64,000 nucleotides of DNA from UBA2330 sp049293015 (GCA_049293015.1 JBATSB010000210.1:8143-72142), one strand, 5' to 3'. Counted from the stretch's first letter, positions 10,997-19,727 are shown. Program-made: numbers and translations. The notes: generated from the letters alone by a model not told the origin.

Positions 10997-11033
10997 TAAA
11001 AAAAGCGAAGATTTAAAAGTCTTCGCTTTTTTT
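10997..11033 (+). terminator. Rho-independent terminator after the C25 tandem
   Basis: A perfect 12-bp stem, AAAAAGCGAAGA pairing with TCTTCGCTTTTT, around a short loop and followed by a T run. It lies 20 bases after the stop codon of the second C25 gene. The A-run on the other side would allow bidirectional use. Confidence 0.85.
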
Positions 11034-11117
11034 GTTTATTCAAACTGATTTAAGCTTCTTGACACCCTATTATTTTTTAGGAATAATTTTTTTAACTTTA
11101 GAAGTATTTTAAAAAAT

Positions 11118-11373
11118 CCCGCCTGTAATAAATTACCGTTAAGAATTCTTGAGAAATTGAAGAAATAAAATATCCTTGTCTGAGAAATTTGCGAAGCAAA
11201 TTTTGAGTTGGATATTTTATTTCAATTTCGAAAAGAATTTAGGTAATTTATTACCAGCGGGCGACTTTTTTTGTTACTTTTGAGCCTGCCCTCGAGTGTT
11301 CCTATCGAGGGTCGTTAAAAAAAAGTAAGCAGAAAAAAATGAATCTTGAATTTTCCAATTAAAACGTTTTAGA
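11118..11373. repeat. Nested-palindrome intergenic element, copy A
   Basis: The outer arms CCCGCCTGTAATAAATTACC (11118-11137) and GGTAATTTATTACCAGCGGG (11242-11261) are near-perfect reverse complements. Inside them, AGAAATAAAATATCC (11161-11175) pairs with GGATATTTTATTTC (from 11210) and the centre AAATTTGCGAAGCAAATTT is itself palindromic. A tail follows: TTACTTTT (11274-11281) pairs with AAAAGTAA (to 11328) and encloses CCCTCGA/TCGAGGG (11289-11311). The outer arms and tail recur at 46419-46657. There is no coding capacity. It could be a non-autonomous mobile repeat, a structured RNA or a cruciform-forming element. Confidence 0.8.
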
Positions 11374-11495
11374 TAGATGTAAAATTAATACTTTATTCTA
11401 AAATAATAATAGGACACTTGATCATCAAATAAATAAGCAGTGTTTATAGGAGTTTGAAGACCTATTTACTCAATTTTGGGGAAAGTGCTTAAAAC

Positions 11496-11526
11496 AAGTC
11501 GAAGATTTTAAAGCCTTCACTTTTTT
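11496..11526 (-). terminator. Probable terminator of the ATPase-symporter-GPx operon
   Basis: Immediately downstream of the glutathione peroxidase stop on the minus strand. Read on that strand, a stem of AAGTGAAG with CTTCGACTT (one bulge) is preceded by a run of A (T on the plus strand). It resembles a degenerate copy of the hairpin at 10997-11033. Confidence 0.45.
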
Positions 11527-11533
11527 TAATACT

Positions 11534-12148
11534 TTATTCCGAAAGTTTATTTTCTATTACCGATGTAATTACTTCTGATTCAGGTTCTACTTTACTTTTA
11601 AATCTTGCAGAGATGTTTCCGTTTTTATCTATGATAAACTTTTCAAAGTTCCAGCTTATATCTCCCACAGGTTCTGAATTTTCTGTCAGTCTTTGATACA
11701 ATTCATTTTTATCATCACCAAGTACTTTGACTTTGTCAAACAGCTTAAACGTGACATTATATTTTGACTCACAAAAACTTCTTATCTCATCATTGTTTCC
11801 CGGCTCTTGTTCACCAAAATCATTACATGGAAATGCCAGTATCTCAAAGCCCTGATCTTTGTATTTTTTATAAATGTTTTCGAGACCTTCATATTGTTTC
11901 GTAAAGCCGCATTTAGATGCAACATTTACTATCATCAGAACTTTACCTTTGTAATCAGATAATTTAACCTTATTTCCGTCCATATCAGTAACAATAATAT
12001 CTGAAATATTTTTATTCAGATTGTTACTTGATTCCAAAGTTTTATTATTTTCATTCATATTATTTGATTTGATTTCTGTTGAATCGGAACATCCGGCATA
12101 TATAGAGATATTCGTCATGAATATTAATGTCAAAATTATTTTAATCAT
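11534..12148 (-). CDS. Glutathione peroxidase-family thiol peroxidase, predicted lipoprotein
   Basis: A 204-residue protein reducing hydrogen peroxide or organic hydroperoxides, in this family usually with thioredoxin rather than glutathione as donor. The catalytic tetrad is visible: Cys80 (VASKCGFT), Gln114 (GEQEPG), Trp166 and Asn167 (ISWNFEKF). The second cysteine, Cys108 in FPCNDFG, matches the resolving-cysteine position of thioredoxin-dependent members. About 48 residues precede the catalytic domain: a hydrophobic stretch ending IYAGC (a lipobox with unusual Tyr at -3) and an Asn/Ser-rich linker, so it is probably tethered to a membrane in the periplasm. It is the last gene of a minus-strand operon, 21 bases after the symporter. 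Confidence 0.92.
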   Translation of the reverse strand: MIKIILTLIFMTNISIYAGCSDSTEIKSNNMNENNKTLESSNNLNKNISDIIVTDMDGNKVKLSDYKGKVLMIVNVASKCGFTKQYEGLENIYKKYKDQGFEILAFPCNDFGEQEPGNNDEIRSFCESKYNVTFKLFDKVKVLGDDKNELYQRLTENSEPVGDISWNFEKFIIDKNGNISARFKSKVEPESEVITSVIENKLSE

Positions 12149-12169
12149 ATTTTATTTATTTAATTTATA

Positions 12170-13666
12170 TTAATCAATATTTAATTCGCCAAGTTCACCC
12201 TCACTGCTAGCTATCACTACACATGCTAATGAATCTGCGATCACGTTCGGTACAGTTCTGCACATGTCCAGTAACCTGTCCACTCCGATAATCAGAGCAA
12301 TTCCTTCAGATGGAACACCAATAGATCTTAAAACTATGATCAGCATTATCAGACCAATACCCGGCACAGGTGCAGTACCGATGGCAGCCAGTGCAGCAGT
12401 AATTACAATTGTGAGCTGCTGAGTAAGAGTTAAGTCAAATCCATAAACCTGCGCAATAAAGACTGCAGCTACTGCCTGATAAAGTGCAGTTCCATCCATG
12501 TTAATTGTAGTGCCAAGTGGAAGTACGAAACTTGCAATACGGTTTGGCACGCCAAGTTTCTTTTCGCAGATGTCCATAGTAACCGGTAAAGTAGCCGCCG
12601 ATGAACTTGTAGAAAATGCTACAGCTATTACCTGTCTTTGAGATTTGAAAAACTTCACTACATTTATTTTTGTAAATAATTTCAGAAGTAACGGATATTC
12701 TACAAATGTTAAGACAGCTAATCCAATTATAACTGTAAGAGAATACAACAGCAATGTCTGAAGTATATTAAAACCAAACTCCGCTACGGTCGCTGATATA
12801 AGAGTAAATACTGCATACGGCGCAATGATCATTATTTTTTCAACGATAAGTATCATTGTAGTGGAAACTCCGTCAAAAAATTTAAGGACAGTCTTCGAAG
12901 TTTCTGCATTTATCTGCGACAAGAATATTCCCATTAATATTGCAAAAAATACTATCTGCAGAAAGTCACCGTCTGCCATTGCTTTGAACGGATTTTTCGG
13001 AACGATATTAACCAGGAAGTCAACTATATTCATTGATACATTCTGATCTATTTTACTTTGAGCATCTTCCTGAAATGTTTCCATAAGTCTTTCCTTATTT
13101 TCTTCAGGCATAAATTTACCGGGCTGTATCACATTTGCAAAGAATAGTCCAATGGAAATTGCGAGCACTGCCGTTATTGCATAAAATCCAATTGTCTTCC
13201 CTCCTATCTTTGCAATGTGCTTCAGATCTGAAAGTGATGCTGCTCCTACAATAAGCGATGAAAGTACAAGCGGGACTGCGATCATTGTAAGAAGTCTGAT
13301 AAAAATATCTCCAATAGGTTTCAGCATAATTCCGATGGTCGGCACTTTCCTGACAGAGGAAACATTTTCTAAAATCTCCTTTCTACTGTCCGGATAATTA
13401 ATCTCGATCTTCAGATCTTTAATTTTCTTTTTATCTTTTAGATTAGAAAATATTTTAATTATACTGAGCTGAGAATTGGCATCAAAATTATTCAATACAG
13501 AATCACCGCTGATAAACTTTACTTCAGACCAGTCTTCAGAAACTATCTCATTTCCGTTAGACTCATATTTAAGTTTGTTTTGATTTACATGGAAGATAGA
13601 TCCAAAGACAGCACCAAGTAATAAACCTATGATGATCTGTGTGTGCAGCTTAAATTTAAATTTCAT
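12170..13666 (-). CDS. Dicarboxylate/amino acid:cation symporter (DAACS/GltP family)
   Basis: A 498-residue inner-membrane sodium- or proton-coupled carrier for C4-dicarboxylates or acidic amino acids. Family hallmarks near the C-terminus are the serine-rich hairpin motif FSTSSSAATLP (about 355), the NMDGT motif (about 391) and DRLLDMCRTVPNV (about 465), which line the substrate and cation sites. About eight hydrophobic spans are seen. Unusually for the family, about 80 hydrophilic residues (about 27-107) are inserted between the first and second membrane helices and would face the periplasm. The gene starts 9 bases after the ATPase stop, so translation is probably coupled. The exact substrate cannot be told from sequence. 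Confidence 0.9.
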   Translation of the reverse strand: MKFKFKLHTQIIIGLLLGAVFGSIFHVNQNKLKYESNGNEIVSEDWSEVKFISGDSVLNNFDANSQLSIIKIFSNLKDKKKIKDLKIEINYPDSRKEILENVSSVRKVPTIGIMLKPIGDIFIRLLTMIAVPLVLSSLIVGAASLSDLKHIAKIGGKTIGFYAITAVLAISIGLFFANVIQPGKFMPEENKERLMETFQEDAQSKIDQNVSMNIVDFLVNIVPKNPFKAMADGDFLQIVFFAILMGIFLSQINAETSKTVLKFFDGVSTTMILIVEKIMIIAPYAVFTLISATVAEFGFNILQTLLLYSLTVIIGLAVLTFVEYPLLLKLFTKINVVKFFKSQRQVIAVAFSTSSSAATLPVTMDICEKKLGVPNRIASFVLPLGTTINMDGTALYQAVAAVFIAQVYGFDLTLTQQLTIVITAALAAIGTAPVPGIGLIMLIIVLRSIGVPSEGIALIIGVDRLLDMCRTVPNVIADSLACVVIASSEGELGELNID

Positions 13667-13675
13667 AGTGAATTT

Positions 13676-16102
13676 TTATTTCGTGAATTTTTCTAATATT
13701 CTCTCCCGCAGCTTTTGCATTAAAAACAATAAAACAGATGCAGTTACACTTACTGTTAAAATCAGCGGCCATAGTACAGGGTTAGTATAATCAATCTCGT
13801 AAAAAGATTTTATAAAAGTAAATATTCCCGTATCAAATGTCGATGCTGCAAAGAATATATATACAAACAATATAGCAAGTCCGTACAGCAGATAAGTCAT
13901 ATTATTTTCATCATCTTTTTTCACCATAATAGCAAAGTAGTTAGCAATATTGGTAATTATAATGATCGTAAGCATTACCATCTGAAGATCCATTTCAGAC
14001 ACCCTGAAATATTTTTCAGCAAAGTAAACTCCCGTATAACCCGCAGCAACTATTATTAGAGCAGACAATAGTACAAATGAAATTACATCAGACAAAAAGT
14101 TTTTAGTCTTTTCAATATTATTGTTCTTTAAAGTAATAATAAAAGCCGGAAGACCTATACCAAATATATTTATCAATGAAACCCTTCTCGGTGTCAGAGG
14201 AAATTCAAGCAGAAAGAATAGAGACAGCAGAGATATATATATTACAAAAAAATTCTTTGTGATAAAAAGTTTTGATATAGACTTCACAGTATTAACAATT
14301 TTATTACCTTCGTCAAATATCGCAGGCATCAGAGAGAATTTATTATTCAGTAGTACAATGTCTGCTATCTCTTTGGTAATGCTGCTCCCCTCTTCCATTG
14401 CAATTCCCAGGTCTGCTTCTTTGATGGCAGGCAGATCATTCACACCGTCACCTATCATCGCAGTATATATCTTTTCTTTTCGCAATGATCTTATGATCCT
14501 CAGCTTATGCTCAGGTTTTAATCTGGCAAATATAACTTTTTCCTGAACTGTCTTTAAAAAATCTTTGTCATTCAGACTTTCCATTTCAATACCTGAGATC
14601 AAATCATCGTCTTTAATTTTCCAACCGATCTCATTTGATACTTCCTGTATAGCTTTAGCTGAATCACCTGAAAGAATTTTTATCTGAATATCGTTTTTCT
14701 CAAAAAGTTTTATCGCATCAAATACATCATCTCTTATTTTATCAGTGATTGATATAATGCAAAATGGTTCTATAAATATATTAATATCACCACTCTTAAG
14801 ATCATCAAATGAAATTTCAGGATCGACTTTCCCAAATAAAAGATTTCTGTAAATAGAAATTTTCTTTGATTCAAATATTCCCTGTGTCAATTTAATATCA
14901 TCTTCTGACAAATACTTTATCAATACATCATAAGCTCCGAGAATAAATGTTGACTTCTTACCATCTGAAATAGTTTTCAGCATGCTGAATTTTCTTTCCG
15001 AACTGAAAGGAAATTCATCTGCCATAGAATAATTATCCAATGGTGAAAAAATATTCACAGCTTCGATCGTAGCATTTTTATCACTGGTAAGATTTGCATA
15101 AGTACCTATCATTTGCTCGACCTCTTTCCTGTTATGTTTATCTGACAATAATGTGATCTCTTTTATACTAAGTTTATTCTGAGTGAGAGTACCGGTCTTA
15201 TCCATGCAGACGATCTGTACATTTGAAAATGATTCGATGGCATTTAGCTTTTGTATGATCGCTCCAAGTTTGCTGATCCTGTAAACGCCGATTGCAAATG
15301 TAACTGAAGCCATCAGCACAAGTCCTTGCGGTACCAATGAAATAAGTATAGTAGATATCTTCCTTACAAAATCATTTGTAAATCCTTCTGTATTAAAAAT
15401 AATTTCGAGTATGACTAAAACTACTGCAGTTAAAAAAAGGATTTTGACAATGGCATCTATTTTTCTCTGAAGAGGTGTTAGAACAAATTTATACTTCTTT
15501 GCCTGTGAAGTGATCTTAGCAGCAAAACTTTCATTGCCAACTTTTTCAGCTTTATAAAATCCGTTACCCGACAGACAAAAACTTCCTGAGAGAACTTCTT
15601 CGTTTTCCTTTTTGTGAATGGGATTTGATTCACCGGTCAGAAGTGATTCATCAATTTCCAGATGATTTGAGAAAAGGACTATACCATCAACTATGATCTG
15701 GTCACCTCTTAGAATTTTTATGACATCATCTTTTACAACTTCTGATGGATTTATAGAATGTTCTTTCCCGTCTCTTATAACAGTCACTTCCTTTTTCAAA
15801 AGAAGTTTGACCTTATCCAATGCCCGCTTTGCTTTAATCTCCTGATAGATTGCAATAAAAGTATTCAGCACAGCGATCATCATGATCCCTATGCTGTCGA
15901 GAATAAGTCTGAAATCACCTGTGGTAAAATAAAAATAAAGAACAAATATGATGATCGATAAAATAACTAAATTGAAAACAGAGAATATGTTTTCAATAAA
16001 AATTTCTTTTACCGTCTTTGATTTATTTTTATCGTATGTATTTACCTGTCCCGAAGAAATCCGCTGTTTTACTTCTTCAGAATTTAATCCTTCGAAATTC
16101 AA
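13676..16102 (-). CDS. P-type cation-transporting ATPase, CtpE-like
   Basis: An 808-residue ATP-driven cation pump. The actuator motif TGES lies at 156-159, the phosphorylated aspartate is Asp301 in CMDKTGTLTQ, and the hinge motif GDGVNDLPA is present with a downstream six-helix C-terminal membrane domain. It has no N-terminal heavy-metal-binding domain and no CPC/SPC motif in the ion-path helix, which instead reads SLVPQGL (257-261). This arrangement resembles the CtpE-type calcium pumps of actinobacteria rather than copper or zinc pumps (inference from memory of the family). It is the first gene of an operon with a symporter and a glutathione peroxidase. Confidence 0.88.
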   Translation of the reverse strand: MNFEGLNSEEVKQRISSGQVNTYDKNKSKTVKEIFIENIFSVFNLVILSIIIFVLYFYFTTGDFRLILDSIGIMMIAVLNTFIAIYQEIKAKRALDKVKLLLKKEVTVIRDGKEHSINPSEVVKDDVIKILRGDQIIVDGIVLFSNHLEIDESLLTGESNPIHKKENEEVLSGSFCLSGNGFYKAEKVGNESFAAKITSQAKKYKFVLTPLQRKIDAIVKILFLTAVVLVILEIIFNTEGFTNDFVRKISTILISLVPQGLVLMASVTFAIGVYRISKLGAIIQKLNAIESFSNVQIVCMDKTGTLTQNKLSIKEITLLSDKHNRKEVEQMIGTYANLTSDKNATIEAVNIFSPLDNYSMADEFPFSSERKFSMLKTISDGKKSTFILGAYDVLIKYLSEDDIKLTQGIFESKKISIYRNLLFGKVDPEISFDDLKSGDINIFIEPFCIISITDKIRDDVFDAIKLFEKNDIQIKILSGDSAKAIQEVSNEIGWKIKDDDLISGIEMESLNDKDFLKTVQEKVIFARLKPEHKLRIIRSLRKEKIYTAMIGDGVNDLPAIKEADLGIAMEEGSSITKEIADIVLLNNKFSLMPAIFDEGNKIVNTVKSISKLFITKNFFVIYISLLSLFFLLEFPLTPRRVSLINIFGIGLPAFIITLKNNNIEKTKNFLSDVISFVLLSALIIVAAGYTGVYFAEKYFRVSEMDLQMVMLTIIIITNIANYFAIMVKKDDENNMTYLLYGLAILFVYIFFAASTFDTGIFTFIKSFYEIDYTNPVLWPLILTVSVTASVLLFLMQKLRERILEKFTK

Positions 16103-16182
16103 TAATGCCTGATACTAAAATTGTAATGTGTCTAATTTATCAAATTCTGATTTTAAAGAATATATCGGAATAAGTCTTATTT

Positions 16183-16270
16183 GGAATAGCACAGAATACT
16201 ATTCTGTATAAAGTAGAACAGAATACTATTCTGTATAAAGTAGAACAGAATAGTATTCTGTGTAAAGTAA
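16183..16270. repeat. Three-copy array of a 27-bp palindromic repeat, array 1
   Basis: Three copies of the 17-bp palindrome ACAGAATA-S-TATTCTGT (S is C or G) at 16191-16207, 16218-16234 and 16245-16261, exactly 27 bp apart, joined by linkers ending GTAGA. The array lies about 90 bases upstream of the P-type ATPase start. A second array of the same unit, in the same orientation, is at 18526-18596. The GTAG before a palindrome resembles REP sequences handled by RAYT transposases; an operator array is the alternative. Confidence 0.85.
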
Positions 16271-16305
16271 CAAAGATTATTTATACACCCTTTCTCTAGT
16301 ACTTT

Positions 16306-16494
16306 TAGGGATTTGTTTTAATAACTCAGGGATTTCCCAAAATCACTCAGAGATTTCCCAAATGTTCAAAAACTTTTCCCAAAGCCGCTCAGGGATTTGT
16401 TTTAGTTATACAGGGATTTGTTTTAGCTGTTCATATTTTTCCCTAAGCCACTCAGGGATTTGTTTTAGTTATTCAGAGATTTCCAAAATTTTCA
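16306..16494. repeat. Nine tandem copies of a degenerate 21-bp repeat
   Basis: Nine contiguous 21-bp units begin with variants of CAGGGATTT. They alternate between a GTTTTAGTTAT-type and a CCCAAA-type second half: for example units 5, 6 and 8 carry TTGTTTTAG, and units 2 and 3 carry TTTCCCAAA. Units 4 and 7 have lost the CAGGGA start but keep the period. All six frames are interrupted by stops, so it is not coding. Period 21 is two helical turns, so equivalent positions lie on one face of the DNA. Confidence 0.85.
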
Positions 16495-16683
16495 CTAAGA
16501 ATTATTAAATTAGTTCAAAGGATAACAGAAATAGATTATTTAAGCCGGAATAAAGCTTTTTGAAAGATGAAAGATTAGATTACAAATATAAAAAATGATT
16601 TGATAATTTGAGATTATGAATCAGTGTAATCATTTAAATCTGCGCAATCAGCGGTTCAGATTAAACAGAGAGGTTTGGTTTAG

Positions 16684-16708
16684 ATCCCCGACAAAAGCAT
16701 TCGGGGAT
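16684..16708. repeat. Short hairpin repeat (ATCCCCGA/TCGGGGAT)
   Basis: An 8-bp perfect stem with a 9-base loop, followed by a partial second copy of CGGGGGATGAC. It sits in a patchwork spacer (16615-16800) of AT-rich and simple repeats such as AATTTCAAATTACAAATG. No gene is seen here. It looks like a dispersed intergenic repeat rather than a terminator, since no T run follows. Confidence 0.5.
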
Positions 16709-16827
16709 GACGAAAGAGGAGCACGGGGGATGACAAATTTTTAGAAGAGCAATTACAAATTTCAAATTACAAATGACAAATAAAAAGAGCACAATTCATT
16801 TTAATTTATAAGTGAATTCCGCCTTAA

Positions 16828-16948
16828 AGAGACTGTCTCAAAAGTCTGCTTGTTCCCAATTTCTCGATTGGGAAAGTTGAAATTTAGCTCAGAATCACAT
16901 ATAATTTGTTTACAAAGAGCGTATTTTCTTACTTTTGAGACAGCCTCT
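16828..16948. mobile_element. 121-bp MITE-like element with 18-bp terminal inverted repeats
   Basis: The left end AGAGACTGTCTCAAAAGT (16828-16845) and the right end ACTTTTGAGACAGCCTCT (16931-16948) are inverted repeats matching at 17 of 18 positions. The 85-base interior has no open frame, and it contains a small CCCAATTTCTCGATTGGG hairpin. The GAG-CTGTCTCAAAAGT end resembles the termini of insertion sequences common in Bacteroidota, so this is probably a non-autonomous derivative moved by a transposase encoded elsewhere. No clear target-site duplication is visible. Confidence 0.7.
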
Positions 16949-17038
16949 AAAAAAGGTGGATTGAAGGGGGTTGTTGCGTAAAAGGGATAGAACGAATGTA
17001 TGAAAAATATTGAATCAGTATAAAAATTTTAAATCAGC

Positions 17039-18421
17039 TTACTTGATAAAATACTTATTCAAAAAATTATCAATTATTCCTGTAAAAATTTTGTCACTAC
17101 CAAGACCCGATCCGCTGTAAATAGAACCTGTAGAAAGTACTGCATTATTTCCGATCTCTCTGAGCACGATCTCTCCGCCGCCTTTGCTGTTCCAGTCAGC
17201 GTCATCCTTATTATAGATTTTAATCGTGTCAGCAATATCTGTATTCAGACCTTTGGCTATAGTCTCCGTACTAAATTCCATCCAGAAAGGTACTTTATCT
17301 GTTTCATCACCGCAGATTGGAAAACTGTTAATTCCTTTATGTCCAAAGAGATCACCATCTGAAACATTCAAACCTGAAAATAACCAGTGAGAGGAATTCA
17401 AAACTTTGTAAGGTGCAAATGTGTGAAGTCCTTTACCGGTATATCTGACACCAAGCAGATCTGATTCCGAACGGAGATTATGCCGCCACATTCCTCCCGG
17501 ATCAAACCCGTCTCCAAAAAAAGTCAGATCTTTTCTGCATTCCATACTGGTAAAATTATCATGCCATTTTATTTTCCAGTAGATCTGATTTGCACCTAAT
17601 GAGATCAAAGGAATATTCTGATCAAAAACCATTTCCTCTATTTTATCATACATCTTTTCAGAAAAATATTCACAGTGATAAGACAATACTATGAATTTAC
17701 TATTTGAAAGAAGCTCAGGCTTTTCCTCGAGATAATAATCCGGAAGTATATTTGCGTTTTGATTTTTGTAAAAATAATTAAAAATATTTGCACATACGTT
17801 TACATCAATATGATTATAATTTTCTTTGAAATACTGCACTCCTGTATTTGGTCTTTGAGTAGATACAAAAAACACATTTGAAGAATCTGTATAATTATGA
17901 TAAAGCGATTTTCCACCCCAGGGATTATACGCTGCAAAAGTTGCAAGCGGTGCAAAAACTACGAACTCATTATTGTTATCAAAATCTCCAATGGTAATTG
18001 TCAGATTAAAGGTATCAAGTGAATTGGAAAGTATTACATTATAATATCCCTGTGTGTAATCTGAATTTAGATTTATCTCATGTGTCATCTCCCAGTTGCA
18101 GCCTGACTCAGACTGATCAGAACTTATGTTTTGTTCTGATCTGTTAAAATAAAATGTATCTAATGGCTCATACTGATAAGGTGAAATGATTTTAGTTATT
18201 ACTGCTGAGGAAGAATCTTCAGTACTCCTTAAATAAAATTTTATGATCTCATTATTTAAGTAAAACATTTTATCCGTATAGCCATCGATTGATTTCAATT
18301 CCATCTCAGGAATTTTATCAACTGATACAAGCAGATAATATCTATATCTGAAAAACCAGATAAAAATAAAAATCAACGCTGCGACTGTTAAGATTAATGA
18401 ATACTTAAAAAGTTTTTTCAT
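17039..18421 (-). CDS. N,N-dimethylformamidase large-subunit-like protein, membrane-anchored
   Basis: A 460-residue protein with one N-terminal membrane segment (about 8-27) and a large extracytoplasmic domain. Sequence landmarks of the dimethylformamidase beta-subunit C-terminal-like family are seen: AAYNPWGGKSLY (about 162), the loop VLSYHCEYFS (about 232), SLGANQIYWKIKWHD (about 261) and LLGVRYTGKG (about 309). The family fold is amidotransferase-like, and only some members are true formamidases, so the substrate is unknown. The copy here is much shorter than the ~760-residue enzyme and lacks the N-terminal lectin-like part. It is flanked on both sides by the 27-bp palindromic arrays, and is divergent from the GH5-like gene. 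Confidence 0.7.
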   Translation of the reverse strand: MKKLFKYSLILTVAALIFIFIWFFRYRYYLLVSVDKIPEMELKSIDGYTDKMFYLNNEIIKFYLRSTEDSSSAVITKIISPYQYEPLDTFYFNRSEQNISSDQSESGCNWEMTHEINLNSDYTQGYYNVILSNSLDTFNLTITIGDFDNNNEFVVFAPLATFAAYNPWGGKSLYHNYTDSSNVFFVSTQRPNTGVQYFKENYNHIDVNVCANIFNYFYKNQNANILPDYYLEEKPELLSNSKFIVLSYHCEYFSEKMYDKIEEMVFDQNIPLISLGANQIYWKIKWHDNFTSMECRKDLTFFGDGFDPGGMWRHNLRSESDLLGVRYTGKGLHTFAPYKVLNSSHWLFSGLNVSDGDLFGHKGINSFPICGDETDKVPFWMEFSTETIAKGLNTDIADTIKIYNKDDADWNSKGGGEIVLREIGNNAVLSTGSIYSGSGLGSDKIFTGIIDNFLNKYFIK

Positions 18422-18525
18422 ATTGATTTATTTTATCTAAAAAAAATATAATGTATGCCTGACAAACTAACGAAATAATAAATTCCATTCAATGATTCAA
18501 ATAAGATGAATGTCTGAATTGTAGA

Positions 18526-18596
18526 ACATAATAGTATTCTGTATTTAGTAGCACAGAATAGTATTCTGTGTTTCGTAGCACAGAATATCATTCTGT
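18526..18596. repeat. Three-copy array of the 27-bp palindromic repeat, array 2
   Basis: Copies at 18526-18542 (one mismatch in the left arm), 18553-18569 and 18580-18596, with exactly the same 27-bp period, orientation and GTAG-containing linkers as array 1. It lies in the 238-base spacer between two divergent genes, about 105 bases upstream of the dimethylformamidase-like start and about 63 bases upstream of the GH5-like start, so it could influence both promoters. Confidence 0.85.
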
Positions 18597-18659
18597 GTAA
18601 TAATAACTTTACAATAGATAATTAATGGAAGTTTAAATATTTTAAAAAACAAAATTATT

Positions 18660-19727
18660 ATGTTTCAAAATTTCATCACATCTCACAACGGAAAATTTTT
18701 TGACGGCAAAGACGAATTTCGTTTTATCGGCTGCAATATGTATGAGCTGGCAAATGTCGAAAATGTTTTATCTCAAAAAATGCTGGCATCTGCTAAAGAT
18801 CAGGGATTTGAAGTAGTAAGATTCTGGGTCTTTGATAAAACTGCAAGAAACAATTTCAAAAATATCTGTGACATTGCTTCAGAACTTGGTCTTCGTCTGA
18901 TCCCTGTACTTGCTGACAACTGGGGATATCTGATGAATGAAAAAATTAATGATGAATGGTATTTATCCGGATATAAAAAAAATTATCTGAAAAATGTAAT
19001 TGACCTGTTATCTGAATTTTCTGACAGAAAAGAAATTCTATTGTGGGAAATGATCAATGAACCGGCTTCAAGTAATTTCGATAGTGTATTTAATTTTACA
19101 AAAGATGTATCTGCCGAATTCAAAAAAAATAATTCAAACCATCTACTCTCTGTCGGAACTATAGGCGGCATTGGAGATAAATTTGGAAATGAATTTTCGA
19201 GATTCAATAATTCGAATTTTGAAAAGCTATATTCTCTGACTGATCTCGATGCAGTCTCTATACATGATTACAGTTTTAATTCTTCTTTAGCTGAAAGACT
19301 TGATATCTATCAAAGATTCAAAGGGAAATATACAAGTTCAGCAATATTAAATAATCTGGACAAGATCATAAATTTTATTCCGGGCTTAATAGATAAATTT
19401 ACTCTCAGAAAATTTAATGATGTATATGATATCCCATTAACATTGAGAAGCATATGGCAAACGTATATTTCAAAAAATATTCAGACAGCAGCAAAATATA
19501 AAAAGCCGCTTTATATTGGTGAGATTGGATTTAAAAAAGTAATGGGTTTAAACAGAAAAAAAGTTATCGAAAAGGAATTTATTAAATATTTAAATTCAGG
19601 CGTAAGCGGAATATTGCTATGGTCATTTGAATCTGAAGGACGTTCAAAAGACGGACATGATTATGGATTTGATGAAAGAGATGGTTTCAAAGAAGTTATT
19701 GAAAAGATCAAAAGTGAATATTATTAA
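18660..19727 (+). CDS. GH5-like (beta-mannanase-type) glycoside hydrolase, cytoplasmic
   Basis: A 355-residue TIM-barrel glycosidase. The acid/base glutamate is Glu134 in WEMINEPAS and the nucleophile Glu288 in YIGEIGF. IHDYSF (about 201) follows a barrel strand, and LLWSFESEG (about 319) provides the usual aromatic platform. FRFIGCNMYEL near the start is typical of endo-beta-1,4-mannanase-like members. There is no signal peptide, so it would act on short oligosaccharides inside the cell, unlike secreted mannanases. The specificity is inferred only. The start codon is the first ATG after an AT-rich leader with no strong ribosome-binding site. Confidence 0.82.
   Translation: MFQNFITSHNGKFFDGKDEFRFIGCNMYELANVENVLSQKMLASAKDQGFEVVRFWVFDKTARNNFKNICDIASELGLRLIPVLADNWGYLMNEKINDEWYLSGYKKNYLKNVIDLLSEFSDRKEILLWEMINEPASSNFDSVFNFTKDVSAEFKKNNSNHLLSVGTIGGIGDKFGNEFSRFNNSNFEKLYSLTDLDAVSIHDYSFNSSLAERLDIYQRFKGKYTSSAILNNLDKIINFIPGLIDKFTLRKFNDVYDIPLTLRSIWQTYISKNIQTAAKYKKPLYIGEIGFKKVMGLNRKKVIEKEFIKYLNSGVSGILLWSFESEGRSKDGHDYGFDERDGFKEVIEKIKSEYY

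Noticed and set aside
16306..16494. The 21-bp repeat as a coding heptad repeat
   Set aside because: One plus-strand frame is open for six units, but it begins with a stop, meets TAA in unit 7 and has no start codon; the other frames have stops in most units.
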